Assembly: GCF_033807715.1 (NCBI RefSeq)
Contig: NC_084599.1
Location: 6,066,125-6,130,124, forward strand
Reading direction: 5' to 3'
DNA length: 64,000 nucleotides
DNA from: Cololabis saira
Taxonomy: Eukaryota; Chordata; Actinopteri; Beloniformes; Belonidae
Position 1 is the first letter of the stretch; each line of letters opens with the position of its first letter. This document shows, in pieces, positions 22,482 to 37,299 of this stretch. The notes under the pieces were generated by a model that was not told the origin of the DNA, did not search any database, and was given only the letters and a program-made list of their open reading frames with translations. Both the position numbers and the translations under genes were made by a program.

Positions 22482-25400
22482 TCATTCCCTGAATCTCAGT
22501 GGAGTCTTGACCACTCTGCCTGATCTGGTCTGGTAAGGCTGTGTGAGTGTAGATGAGCCGCAAGTGTCCTTGCTCTGAGTTGGTTCTGAAGTCTGAGCCT
22601 GTGAACTGACCCTGTCAGCCAGCAGAGTGTTGTCACAGTCCATATGAACAGTCACATTACTCTCAGCAGCAGGTGGAAACACTGTCTCAGCCGTCTGTCT
22701 GAGATGTCTTCTGTTACGCCTGAAGCTTCTTCCTTGGGGCGTGCGCACCACATATGAACGTGGCTGATCATACTCTTTCAGAACCACTGCTGGCTTCCAT
22801 TTGTCCCCCGACTGCATCTTTACATTTTCTCCAGCGTGCAGCTCAGGCAGCCTTTTAGCATGACGATCAAAGTATCTCTTTTGGTTCGCTTGCCTGTCTT
22901 TCAGCCCTTTGTGCACACTGAACGCCCTGTCAGGAGTGAGAAGAGAGGTGGAGGCTGGCAGTCTCGTCTTTAACCGACGCCCCATCAACATCTGGGCAGG
23001 AGACTGTCCCACACTCTCCAGCGGCGTATTTCTGTATTCCAGAAGTGCTATGTATGGGTCACCAGCATCCTTCTGAGACTTTTTGAGCAGTCTTTTAACT
23101 GTTTGCACTGCTCTTTCTGCCTGACCATTGGATTGTGCATGACCAGAGCTCGATGTAAAATGACTGAACTCCCATCTTTCTGCAAAGCTCCTGAATTCCT
23201 CGCTTGCATATTGAGGTCCATTGTCAGAGATAACAATGTCAGGGATCCCATGTCTAGAGAAAATAGACTTCATGGCAGTTATTACACCCTTACTGGTCGT
23301 GTTGCTCAGCCTCACAATCTCAGGGTACTTGGAGAAGTAGTCCACACATAGAAGAAACTCTGAACCGTTACTGTGGAACAGATCAGTGCCGACCTTCTCC
23401 CAAGGTCGAGTTGGTAAGGGATGTGAGATCAAAGGCTCTTTTTGATTACTGTTCATATTTTCATTGCATACATCACACTGCGCTACCACCTGTTCAATTT
23501 GTGTGGACATACCTGGCCAATATAGGACATCTCTGGCCCTTTCTTTGCATTTGACCACACCCAAATGTGACTCATGTATCTTGTCCAGCATCTGTGGTCT
23601 CAGCTGCAGTGGTACGATGAGCTTTTCTGCCTTGAAAAGCAGTCCAGAGGAAAAACTGATCTCCTCTCTGAAAGTCCAAAATGATTGTATGCTGCCTGGC
23701 ACAGCAGACTTATCTCTTGGCCATCCCTTCATAATCATGCTTTTCAGCTCCTGCAGAACTGGATCCTGTGATGTTGCATCTCTGAACAGTTTGAGTTTCT
23801 CGTCTGAAATAGGCAACTGTGGTGTAATCCAGTTTACCTGCAGTTCTTCTTCCAGGAGATCCTCTTTGTGTTCATGAAGGTAAGCACGGCTCAATGCGTC
23901 TGCTATGTGAAGCTCTTTTCCTGGTTTGTAAGTGACCGACACATTGTACTTCTGAAGACGCAGCAGCATTCTTTGCAGCCTCATGGGAGCCTGATGCAGC
24001 GGCTTCTTGAAGATGCTTTCTAATGGTTTGTGATCACTTTCAACCTGTATTTCTCTGCCACATACATACTGGTGGAATTTTTCACATCCATATACAATGG
24101 CTAACAGCTCCTTTTCTATCTGTGCATACCTCTTTTGACAGTCTGTGAGTGCTCTTGATCCGTATGCCACAGGTCGTTCATCTTGCAGTATCACAGCTCC
24201 GATGCCCTCCGAGCTGGCATCCACAGACAGCGTCACTGCTTTGTTTACATCATAATATTTCAGGGTGGGAGCTTCTGTGATCAGCTTTTTTAACAGATCA
24301 AAGCTTTGCTGCTGTGACTCCTCCCAGTGCCATTCTGTTTCTCCCTGCAGCAGTCTCCGTATTGGTGCAGAGATCTCGGACAGATTTGGAATGAATTTGG
24401 ACAGATATTGTACCATTCCCATAAAGCGCATTAAAGCTTGTTTGTCTTCTGGTGGAGGCATTTGCATAATTGCACGAATCTTCTCCTCATCAGGCCGTAG
24501 TCCATCTGCACTGAGTGTATGTCCAATGTATTTCACCTCTGTCATTCTGAACTTACACTTGCCTTTGTTGAATCTCAGTCCGTTTTCATCTGCCCTCTGC
24601 AGTAGACTCAGCAGCCTCTTGTCATGTTGCTCAATGGAGTCACCCCAAACCAGCAAATCATCAATAATGTTGACTACACCGTCCAACCCCTCGACCATCT
24701 GGGCCACAGCTCTCTTGAACACCTCGCTGGCTGATGAGATGCCAAAGGGAAGGCGCTTAAACCGGTACCGACCAATCGGTGTGTTGAAAGTACACAGTTT
24801 GGAGCTCTCTTCATCCAGCTTTATTTGATAAAACCCTTGGTTTGCATCCAGCACAGAGAAATATTTTGCACTAGGCATGCGTGATACCACTTCCTCCACA
24901 GTGAGAAGTGGATAATGCTCTCTTCTTATTGCCGTGTTAAGATCTTTAGGATCCATACAAATCCTGATCTTTTGTGGAGTGACAACCGTCACCATGCTGT
25001 TCACCCACTGAGTTGGCTCAGACTGCTTCGTGATGACATCTGATTGCTCCATTTTGTGAAGCTGCTCAATCACTCTGTCCCTCAGAGCAACTGGGATCCT
25101 CCTAGGTGCATGTATCACAGGTTTTATATCCGGGTCTAGCTTTATGGTGTGTTCACCTGGCAGACATCCAAGTCCTGTGAAGAGATGCTCATAGTCTTTC
25201 AGTATGTCATCTGTTTTCTCCATGCTGTAAAGTCTTTTCACCATTTTTAATTTTGTACTTATCTCTCTTCCAAGTATCGCTGGAGCATCTTTCTCTATTA
25301 TTTCAAAGTCAATCTGGTGTTTTTGACCCTTGTACTTGCAGGTGAGTGATGCTCTGCCCAGTGGCTTCATTTTGTGACCTGAGTATGCCACCAACCTGCA

Positions 25401-26408
25401 GTGAGATGCACGAAGCTTATTGTCATTTTTTATAGCCTGCAATGTTTTATCTGAAATAACATTACAGTCAGCTCCAGTGTCAATCCGAAATGTTACTCTC
25501 TTTTCATTTATTATCAGTTCTTCAGTCCATCTGTCATTTTCACTCTGTGCTTCATCAACAGCTCCAATATTTTTTATTCCAATAGTCCCAATGAACATGT
25601 CTTCATCATTGTTAGCACTCTCCCGACTGCATTCAACTGCATGCATCTTGTGTGACTTTTTCTGGCTGCCTGCACGACACATCTTTGCAAAATGATTTTT
25701 CTTTTCACATTTATTGCATGTTTGTCCATATGCTGGGCATTTTCGTAGCTCATGTTTATAGCCACATCTGTCACAGTTGATTTTTCTTTCTCTGGTGTTC
25801 ATGGGGCTTTCTTTCATGTTGCCATATTTTTTGTTTACTCTCATTGTGCTTATTTTTTGCACATCAACTTCTTCATGCAACACTTTCATTTGGGTGGACG
25901 TCAGTTCACTGGCACGGCACACATCGAGGGCTTTAATGAGCGTGAGATCTGCTTCTCTGAGCAATCTCGCTCTTACTTGATCATCACGTATTCCACAGAC
26001 AATCCTGTCACGTATTAGTGAGTCACACAGGTATCCAAACTCACAGTCTTTCGCTTTATTCTTTAAGTCCGTGACGTAGGTGTCTATTGTCTCTGATGGG
26101 CCTTGGACACGAGTGAAAAACATGTGCCTTATATATGGCAGGTTTTTCCTGGGCTCGCAGTAGTCTCGGAACTTCTGCTTCAATTCAGCTATTTTGTCCT
26201 CCTCATCATCGTCGAAGACAAATGTGTTACTCACTTTAATGGCTTCTTCCCCCGCAACATGCAGGAAAGTTGCGCATTGCACTTCTTCTGACTTTTCTGT
26301 TACACCGCTCGCAACTGCAAAAAGCTCGTAGCGCTGCAGCCACGTCCTCCAATTCTCCGCGAGATTCCCCTGTAGGCTCAAGCCCGGCGGTGGTTTGAAG
26401 TGTGCCAT
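22482..26408 (-). CDS. Gypsy gag-pol polyprotein
   Basis: A single 1308-residue frame. In order: a gag-like region (about 1-200); two CCHC zinc knuckles (CDRCGYKHELRKC and CNKCEKKNHFAKMC, about 212-245); aspartic protease (FRIDTGADCNVIS, about 310); reverse transcriptase (SVLDANQGFYQIK, then NIIDDLLVWG in place of the usual YxDD); RNase H (LSVDASSEGIGAV); integrase with an HHCC finger (CDVCNENM) and the DDE set (VGTDLF, ISDNGPQY, SNGQAERAV). The order PR-RT-RH-IN places it in Ty3/Gypsy. Gag and pol are fused without a frameshift. The start ATG at 26408 lies 14 bases past the primer-binding site. No stop or frameshift is present, so it may be autonomous. Confidence 0.97.
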   Translation of the reverse strand: MAHFKPPPGLSLQGNLAENWRTWLQRYELFAVASGVTEKSEEVQCATFLHVAGEEAIKVSNTFVFDDDEEDKIAELKQKFRDYCEPRKNLPYIRHMFFTRVQGPSETIDTYVTDLKNKAKDCEFGYLCDSLIRDRIVCGIRDDQVRARLLREADLTLIKALDVCRASELTSTQMKVLHEEVDVQKISTMRVNKKYGNMKESPMNTRERKINCDRCGYKHELRKCPAYGQTCNKCEKKNHFAKMCRAGSQKKSHKMHAVECSRESANNDEDMFIGTIGIKNIGAVDEAQSENDRWTEELIINEKRVTFRIDTGADCNVISDKTLQAIKNDNKLRASHCRLVAYSGHKMKPLGRASLTCKYKGQKHQIDFEIIEKDAPAILGREISTKLKMVKRLYSMEKTDDILKDYEHLFTGLGCLPGEHTIKLDPDIKPVIHAPRRIPVALRDRVIEQLHKMEQSDVITKQSEPTQWVNSMVTVVTPQKIRICMDPKDLNTAIRREHYPLLTVEEVVSRMPSAKYFSVLDANQGFYQIKLDEESSKLCTFNTPIGRYRFKRLPFGISSASEVFKRAVAQMVEGLDGVVNIIDDLLVWGDSIEQHDKRLLSLLQRADENGLRFNKGKCKFRMTEVKYIGHTLSADGLRPDEEKIRAIMQMPPPEDKQALMRFMGMVQYLSKFIPNLSEISAPIRRLLQGETEWHWEESQQQSFDLLKKLITEAPTLKYYDVNKAVTLSVDASSEGIGAVILQDERPVAYGSRALTDCQKRYAQIEKELLAIVYGCEKFHQYVCGREIQVESDHKPLESIFKKPLHQAPMRLQRMLLRLQKYNVSVTYKPGKELHIADALSRAYLHEHKEDLLEEELQVNWITPQLPISDEKLKLFRDATSQDPVLQELKSMIMKGWPRDKSAVPGSIQSFWTFREEISFSSGLLFKAEKLIVPLQLRPQMLDKIHESHLGVVKCKERARDVLYWPGMSTQIEQVVAQCDVCNENMNSNQKEPLISHPLPTRPWEKVGTDLFHSNGSEFLLCVDYFSKYPEIVRLSNTTSKGVITAMKSIFSRHGIPDIVISDNGPQYASEEFRSFAERWEFSHFTSSSGHAQSNGQAERAVQTVKRLLKKSQKDAGDPYIALLEYRNTPLESVGQSPAQMLMGRRLKTRLPASTSLLTPDRAFSVHKGLKDRQANQKRYFDRHAKRLPELHAGENVKMQSGDKWKPAVVLKEYDQPRSYVVRTPQGRSFRRNRRHLRQTAETVFPPAAESNVTVHMDCDNTLLADRVSSQAQTSEPTQSKDTCGSSTLTQPYQTRSGRVVKTPLRFRE

Positions 26409-26422
26409 TGTCTCTCTTTCCA

Positions 26423-26441
26423 GGTATTTACTCTGACACCA
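26423..26441 (-). other. Primer-binding site, tRNA-Leu type
   Basis: TGGTGTCAGAG begins immediately after the 5' LTR on the minus strand. It is complementary to a tRNA-Leu 3' end (CTGACACCA), while matching is poor beyond about 11 bases. Confidence 0.75.
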
Positions 26442-26614
26442 TGTAATGTTTAGTCTTATAAAATGACTTGACAGGACGACCAGGTTTTCCTGCCACAGCT
26501 AGAACTTTACTTAGCATCCGAACCTCATACAATAACTCTAACCGGAGGTCTTGTTCCGCCCCCCATCCGGTTACCTTTCAGAATAAAGTTACAGTAACAA
26601 CACAATATATTACA
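26442..26614 (-). repeat. 5' LTR of the Gypsy element
   Basis: 173 bp, matching the 3' LTR except at 26490. Followed by the AGTAG target duplication. Confidence 0.95.
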
Positions 26615-26850
26615 AGTAGAGCCTCCAGGAATAAGGTGGATATCCATAATATACATCTATATATCTACATATATTAATAAATGTTCATATTTACAATATG
26701 GGCAAAAAACAAACAATAAAGTAATAATGTCTGTTGAGTTCAAAGTCAAAGTCTGTCAGGTAACAACGCCCCCGGGAGGCAGAGTGGAGCACTGCACTGC
26801 CTTCCTGCTGAGGAGAGGAAAATCCCCAAACTGATCCCCAACCGATCAGC

Positions 26851-27545
26851 TACGGAAGAGTATCAGGGCCAGGCAGGAGAAAAAATAGTTGAGAGGGGAA
26901 GATTCTTTTTTAATCTGCACTTCGAGAATTACGGAAGAATATTAGGGCCAGGCAGAAGAAAAATAAAAATAATATTGGAGAGGAGGAATATTTTTTTTAT
27001 TATGCACTTCGAGAAAAAAGTCGAAATGTCGAGAAAAAAGTCAAAAGTTTGTGAATAAAGTTGAAATGTTGAGAAAAAAGGTGAAATTTCAACTTTTTTC
27101 TCAAAATTGTATTTTAACATTAATCTCGACATTTCAACTTTTTTCTCTACGACGGAGTATTAGGGCCAAACTAACAGTCGTAATATTAAATATATTATAA
27201 AAATATAAATATAACTTCACAAGATGCTCAATATTCCTCATTTTAACACAGGGAGAAGATGCTCTTCCTGTTAGAGTTCTCATAAATTATATTCTCATAA
27301 TGTTACGACTTTATTCTCGTAATGTTACGACTTTATTCTCGTAATGTTACGACTTTATTCTCATATTATTACGACTTTATTCTCATAATATTACTTTATT
27401 CTCGTAATATTACGACTTTATTCTCGTAATTTCCAATTTTTTTTTGTCTTAGTTTGGCCCTAATACTCTGTCGTAGAGAATAAAGTCAAAATGTCGAGAA
27501 AAAAGTCGAAATGTCGAGAATATTGTTGAAATACAATTTAGAAAA
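26851..27545. mobile_element. Nested foldback MITEs (TACGGAAGAGTAT family)
   Basis: Outer ends TACGGAAGAGTATCAGGGCC occur at 26851 and, as a variant, at 26931. An inner element, 27147-27476, has near-perfect inverted ends (CTACGACGGAGTATTAGGGC). The interior is made of short phased units (GTCGAGAAAAAA, and TTCTCGTAATGTTACGACT at 27290-27430). The same family occurs at 62024-62432. Non-coding. Confidence 0.75.
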
Positions 27546-27559
27546 AAATAAAAATGTCA

Positions 27560-28340
27560 CTCCAATCAAAAAAATGTATTACATACATTTTTTTGATTGA
27601 AGTGAAATATTTTAAAATTGAAAATATATTTTTTGATTGAAGCAATCTTTTTTTTGGTTGAATAATTAAGAAACAAATCTACCTCCATAGATTTTAAGGC
27701 ACAAAGGATGATTCATTCTTACAATTCGACTAGACAAAAACATCTTTAAGGTCAGTGTTAATCTTGGGGCAGACCACCTGTCTGTACGCAAGCCTGTATT
27801 TTGCTGCTCTTTGCAGTTTTGGTTTAATCCAAAACTGTGGCCAAACGGTGGCCAAGGATACATTTTTTAATCACAAAGGCTTTTGGTGCACGGAGAGGGA
27901 ACAGTTACCTCGATTTAACATGAAAAATGTTGGACATGGAAACATTTAGCAACACATAAGAAATGTCCTCAGTAGTGCTTTCATTTTGATTTATTCCTGT
28001 AATATAGACAAACGATATCAAGATTACAAAAATGATTTTAGGTCATTGGCTCTCTAATCCGACATGTTTATAAAAATATCCACATTTATATTGAGGAATG
28101 TGTGGAAAACACAAGTGTACATTCTGTCATACTGATACAGCAGCACTGATTATGTCCTAACTACTCATTAAAGCCAGTAGAACTGTAAGCTCTTCAACAG
28201 ACATCACAGGTCATTAAGGCACTTTACAAGTGTACAACATCCACGTTTCAGACAATAAAGCTGAGCTAATGTTGGAGCACGACCGCAGAAACATCACAAT
28301 CAACACGAAGAAGAGCTTCAAACAGGCGTGACCTGGGGAG
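27560..28340. other. No gene seen; possible 3' UTR of spr
   Basis: AT-rich. An AATAAA on the minus strand near 27990 could end the spr transcript. Nothing else recognised. Confidence 0.4.
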
Positions 28341-28344
28341 GTGG

Positions 28345-28535
28345 AATTCTGAGATAATTATCCCGTTAATTCAGAAAAACAGAGCAGAATTATTCTTTTT
28401 CATTAAAACTTTTCTCTGAATTCTGAGATAATTATCTTGTTAATTCAGAAAAACAGAGCAATTTTTTTTTTCATTAAAACTTTTCTCGGAATTCTGAGAT
28501 AATTAACTTGTTAATTCAGAAAAACAGAGCAGATG
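28345..28535. repeat. ~78-bp tandem repeat, 2.5 units
   Basis: Three occurrences of GAATTCTGAGATAATTA followed by a TTAATTCAGAAAAACAGAGC block, separated by CATTAAAACTTTTCTC. Confidence 0.85.
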
Positions 28536-28794
28536 GAAAAACAGCCTGACCCGGGAGGATGGTTGTGACCCGGGAGGATGGGTGTCACGCGAAGGCAAGT
28601 ACCGCAGCGGCCTATGACGCCCGTGACGCTTTCAGTGTGAATCCAGGGTTAGATCCAACGCAGCGTAGAGACGCTGAAGACGACTTCCTGAAAGACGACT
28701 GGTGCGTTTTTTTCTACTCTGCGAGCGTCTCCATTAAAATCCATCAATTAACTGTATACTTCAATTAGGATCAGGGAAGGAACACGGCCGGGCT

Positions 28795-33337
<4,543 letters not shown>

Positions 33338-33345
33338 GGATGCAG

Positions 33346-33485
33346 GGAGCGGGGAGAGAGGGCTGCCGGGGCCGGGGGGAGAGTGCAGGTCTGCGGGGAG
33401 AGAGAGCAGCCGGGGCCGGGAGGAGAGTGGAGGTCTGCGGGGAGAGAGAGCTGCCGCGGCCGGGGGGAGAGTGGAGGTCTGCAGG
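33346..33485. repeat. GC-rich minisatellite just upstream of the spr start codon
   Basis: Four imperfect units of about 38-50 bp (GGTCTGCGGGGAGAGAGAG and CCGGGGCCGGGAGGAGAG types) lie 9-150 bases upstream of the spr ATG, in the probable 5' UTR or core promoter. Confidence 0.8.
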
Positions 33486-33599
33486 CTTCTTCTGCAGGGG
33501 ATTCACGGATATCTATACAAGTCCACTGGTTCCCTGTCGCCATCTCTCGGTTTCATAACAACCCTTGAGCCGCATTTTGTAATAAACGTCCAAATATAA

Positions 33600-34590
33600 T
33601 AACTTTGGCATTTCGTTTTGTAATAAAGCTGCATTTTTTAATAAACTGCCCCATTTTGTAATACATTTTGTTATTGCATTTTGGGAAGATTATTATAAAA
33701 TGCACTTATTATTATTTAACAATGCATTTATTAAAGAGTGACTTTTGTTGTTTTTTATGCAATTTCCCTTAGAGCTATCTAGCCCAATAACTCTATGTAT
33801 AATACTCCAAATATAACTTTAGTTGCCTATTTGAAGTTTGGAATTATGTAGGCCAATAACAAACAAGTAAACTATGCTTTAGAATTGTTATTACAGTTTG
33901 ATGTTTACAACTTGTAAACATCAAAAAAACTGTTAAGGGTATTAAAAATAATAAAGAAAATACCACAAAAAGTGAAAGAAACACATTTAGTTCATAGATA
34001 CAGGATGTTACTGTGACTAGATATTTAATTGAAAATAAATGAGCTAATATTGCTGATATTTTTATCCTCCACCGGCTAGTCACTGATCCAATAAGACGAG
34101 TGAGGGTGCACAAGACCAAACCTTTTCGACAACATGCAGCCGCAGGTGCTTCTGCTGTTCTGCTGTTACCTGGTGGGCACTTTCAGAAAGTTTCACCATG
34201 TAAAATAACAAATTAACTTGACTAAATTGTAAAGAAGTTTCACTTTTTCTCACAGTTCTGCATCATTCAATTTTTAATGTATTTTCAGTATCCACATCGT
34301 TATTAGGAACACTGACACTTGCAGATAAATGACAGCCCATGAAATTAATAACCCAAGGTATTTTGTGTGAAGAATGAACATACGTGATATTTGTGATACA
34401 CAGAAGGATAAGATCATATAGGATGACTGTGAAAAAGACAAAAAACGAAAAGATCCAACACAGTGCTCAGGGTGTCACAAGTATAAATCATGGCTGATTT
34501 GACCGCATTAAAATCTATTTGGATTCTCAATATACTTTCCTGACACAAATGTGACGTCATCATTCAGACGTCTCCAAAATAGTGGTTGTC
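33600..34590. other. No gene seen
   Basis: Contains a short inverted repeat near 33897-33925 (AGTTTGATGTTTACAACTTG and its near complement). Nothing else supported. Confidence 0.45.
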
Positions 34591-34594
34591 TGAC

Positions 34595-35497
34595 TTAAAG
34601 GGGACCTATTATGAAAAACACGTTTTTTCTTGTTTTAACATATATATAAAGGAGTCTCCCCTCAGCCTGCCAACACAGAGAAGATGAAATCCCATGAATT
34701 TCTGCAAGGTCTGTACCCCCGCCCGGCAGAATCCCCCAGTGTCATGTGACTTTTTTGAGCTGTTCTGAATCTGCTCCCGTCGTTACGTAACCCCGAGCCC
34801 GGAGCTCCGAACCCGGGGCTCCGGGCGCCGGCGGCTCTATTAGTACCGTAATACATTTTTCTTCTCTTTATGGTTTCAGATTTTCCAAGCAATGCACCTG
34901 AAGCTGTTCAACGACACCTTCAAAAGACGCACGGTCCTTCCTTGAGCCAGCAATGTTATTTATATATTTTAACAATAAAGTTGCCATTTGTGAAAATTCA
35001 GTGTTGTGATTTCTTTACAGTTAACATGATTCATTTGTCTTGTAACATAAATGAAATGAGGAATTGGAGTAAATAACTGTGGTGTACCTGTTTAGAATTA
35101 AATTCAATCTTCCTGTGTGAAGACGAGGTGACTAAAGGCTGATTTATGGTTCCGCATTACACCAACGCAGAGCCTACGGCGTAGGGTACGCGTCAATTTA
35201 ACGCAGAACCGTGGACACGCTTTGCTACGCAGCCGCTGCTCTTCTCCCCGGAGCCACGCTTTGTCTCCTCCCCTGCTACACGTCATTCAAGCAGCCAATC
35301 AGCACAGAGCCTCATTATCATAGCCCTCCCTCCCCTAAAATGAAGCACAGAAAAAGGCTTTAGAAGCGGTAAAACTAGAGACATGGCCCACAGGCCGAAT
35401 TTCTGATTTATGTAGAAAAAACAAGCTTTAGATTGTTTTTAAGACATTCAAGGCCTTTTTAAAATATACATTAAATGCCATAATATGTCCCCTTTAA
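34595..35497. mobile_element. TTAA-flanked MITE, full copy
   Basis: TTAA at 34595-34598 and 35494-35497, with inverted ends AAAGGGGACCTATTATG and AAAGGGGACATATTATG. TTAA duplication fits the piggyBac group; the family is non-coding. A Harbinger-like MITE fragment (GGCTGATTTATGGTTCCGC) lies inside at about 35134. Confidence 0.8.
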
Positions 35498-35499
35498 TT

Positions 35500-35970
35500 G
35501 AACTAAACTGAATTGAACTTGAACAACAACTGGGTCTGAGGTGGAGATGAGTCTGTCTACAGGCAGGAGGTGCAAAAATTGTTCTTTAAACAACTCGATA
35601 CTGAATAACACTAGACTTTAAAAACATATTGTAGACTTTAGGAAAGGCAGCTGAGAACGTTTTCTGATGATACTGAGGCAAACGCTGCTGGTGTCCTACA
35701 GAGCAACCATCAAGAGCCGATTGTCTTACTGTATTACAGCTTTGTACACAGGATGTTCAGTAGCAGGCAAAAAAAACCTTCAGGGAATCCCAGAAATGAA
35801 TTGGTTGTTCTCTTCCTTCCCTGTAAGAGATTGCAAACAGTCACAGTCTCTCCAGAGTGTCATTAAACATCGCCTTCACCAGGTCACCATTTATTTGAAC
35901 TATTGCTTTCTGGTAGATGTTGCTGATCCATCAAATCCAGAACTACTACAGCTTCTTTTCCAAATGCAGT
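35500..35970 (+). pseudogene. Degenerate LINE RT C-terminal fragment
   Basis: The plus strand reads VSYRATIKSRLSYCITALYT, resembling the IESxLxxCIxxWY block after the RT of fish LINEs, with stops and frameshifts around it. Confidence 0.5.
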
Positions 35971-36361
35971 AATCTCTCTCAAATACAGTTGGTTGTAAAA
36001 CAGTTTTTATTTACTCTAACATGTCACTTTTATTTGGCCTTGATGCACCTCATGGATGTTACGAAAACTGCTTTTTTCTTTTAGGTTTGAAATTGTATTG
36101 ATCTCGATGGCTTCCTTGATCCAGCGATGCTGTTTATTGTTTTCAGCACCGGTGATTTTGGCATTGTCCCAGTCCATGACAGGCTTTTCCCGTTTGCAGG
36201 GTCAGTTATGGCTGATTTCATGTTTGTTTGTTTGGCTGTCTTTTGTTGCTCTTCAGTTTCTTCCAGATGTTTATTTTTTATTATTCTAATGAAACTGGAC
36301 ATTGTTCCAGCTTCTGGGTTGAAACCAACGTGGAAGTGAAAGAACTTGCATTTCCTTCATA

Positions 36362-36735
36362 GACCACCAGGGTCTAATCCAGACCTGCAGTTCCTCTACA
36401 GACCACCAGGGTCTGATCCAGACCTGCAGTTCCTCTACTGACCACCAGGGTCTGATCCAGACCTGCAGTTCCTCTACTGACCACCAGGGTCTGATCCAGA
36501 CCTGCAGTTCCTCTACTGACCACCAGGGTCTGATCCAGACCTGCAGTTCCTCTACTGACCACCAGGGTCTGGATCAGACCTGCAGTTCCTCTACTGACCA
36601 CCAGGGTCTGATCCAGACCTGCAGTTCCTCTACTGACCACCAGGGTCTGGATCAGACCTGCAGTTCCTCTACTGACCACCAGGGTCTGATCCAGACCTGC
36701 AGTTCCTCTACTGACCACCAGGGTCTGGATCCAAC
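36362..36735. repeat. 39-bp minisatellite, about 9 units
   Basis: Units of GACCACCAGGGTCTGATCC plus AGACCTGCAGTTCCTCTACT. Some units carry GGATCAGACC in place of GATCCAGACC. Confidence 0.95.
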
Positions 36736-37299
36736 AGTGAGTTAATCTCCATGTCCAACTTTACAGCAGAAATAAACATATTTACACTCTGGTTCAACAA
36801 AAAAAAAACATTTTGGACAGTTAGATTTACATCCATGACTGTACCAAGATAAACTTTTATCATTTTATTAGACAACATTATATACAACCATAAGATGCAT
36901 AATTAGGGTTTTGTAGGCGATAGCTTGATTAGAGTTTATAGCTTCAAACATCTACATGTCATTGCTTTTATAAAGTTAACAGACCATAATCATTGTTAAT
37001 ATGAAGATTGCATGGCCTTTTGTGCCGTTAACTGTACAAACAGACCATCTCAGAGTTTTGCACTGATGTATTTCAGTAACGCAAGAGCTTGGTAGAGAGG
37101 GGGCTCATTAGCCCCAGCGTCACATCTGAGGTAGTAAGTAGTTCATGAACCTCAGAGGAACCTCAAATCTCACCAAAATCTTCACATTCACAGTAGCATG
37201 CATGCAGGAAGTATGCATCTTCCTGCACCTTTTCAACATCTGTCAGATTTTTCTTTTTTTAATTGTTGATTTCACATTCACATTTCACAGTGGTGGATT

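Larger units (their letters stand above)
22048..26614 (-). mobile_element. Ty3/Gypsy LTR retrotransposon, intact and young
   Basis: Two 173-bp LTRs (22048-22220 and 26442-26614) begin TGTAAT and end ATTACA on either strand and differ at one base only (22096 G, 26490 C). A 5-bp target duplication AGTAG flanks the element (22043-22047 and 26615-26619). The coding strand is minus. A primer-binding site lies directly next to the 5' LTR and a purine tract next to the 3' LTR. One uninterrupted gag-pol frame fills the inside. Confidence 0.97.
19761..26640. mobile_element. Old TIR element with CCACCTTATTCC ends, host to nested insertions
   Basis: The left end CCACCTTATTCCTACG (first C shared with DIRS copy A) and the right end GGAATAAGGTGG at 26629-26640 are inverted. 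Without the nested elements about 1.2 kb remains. Traces of coding sequence near 19915-20055 (reading LPPAVEGWEDDL) resemble conserved frames of a common fish transposon, but they are broken. Class not assigned. Confidence 0.5.

Noticed and set aside
34135..34200. Signal-peptide-like start MQPQVLLLFCCYLVGTF on the plus strand
   Set aside because: The frame stops soon after, and no convincing donor or following exon was seen.
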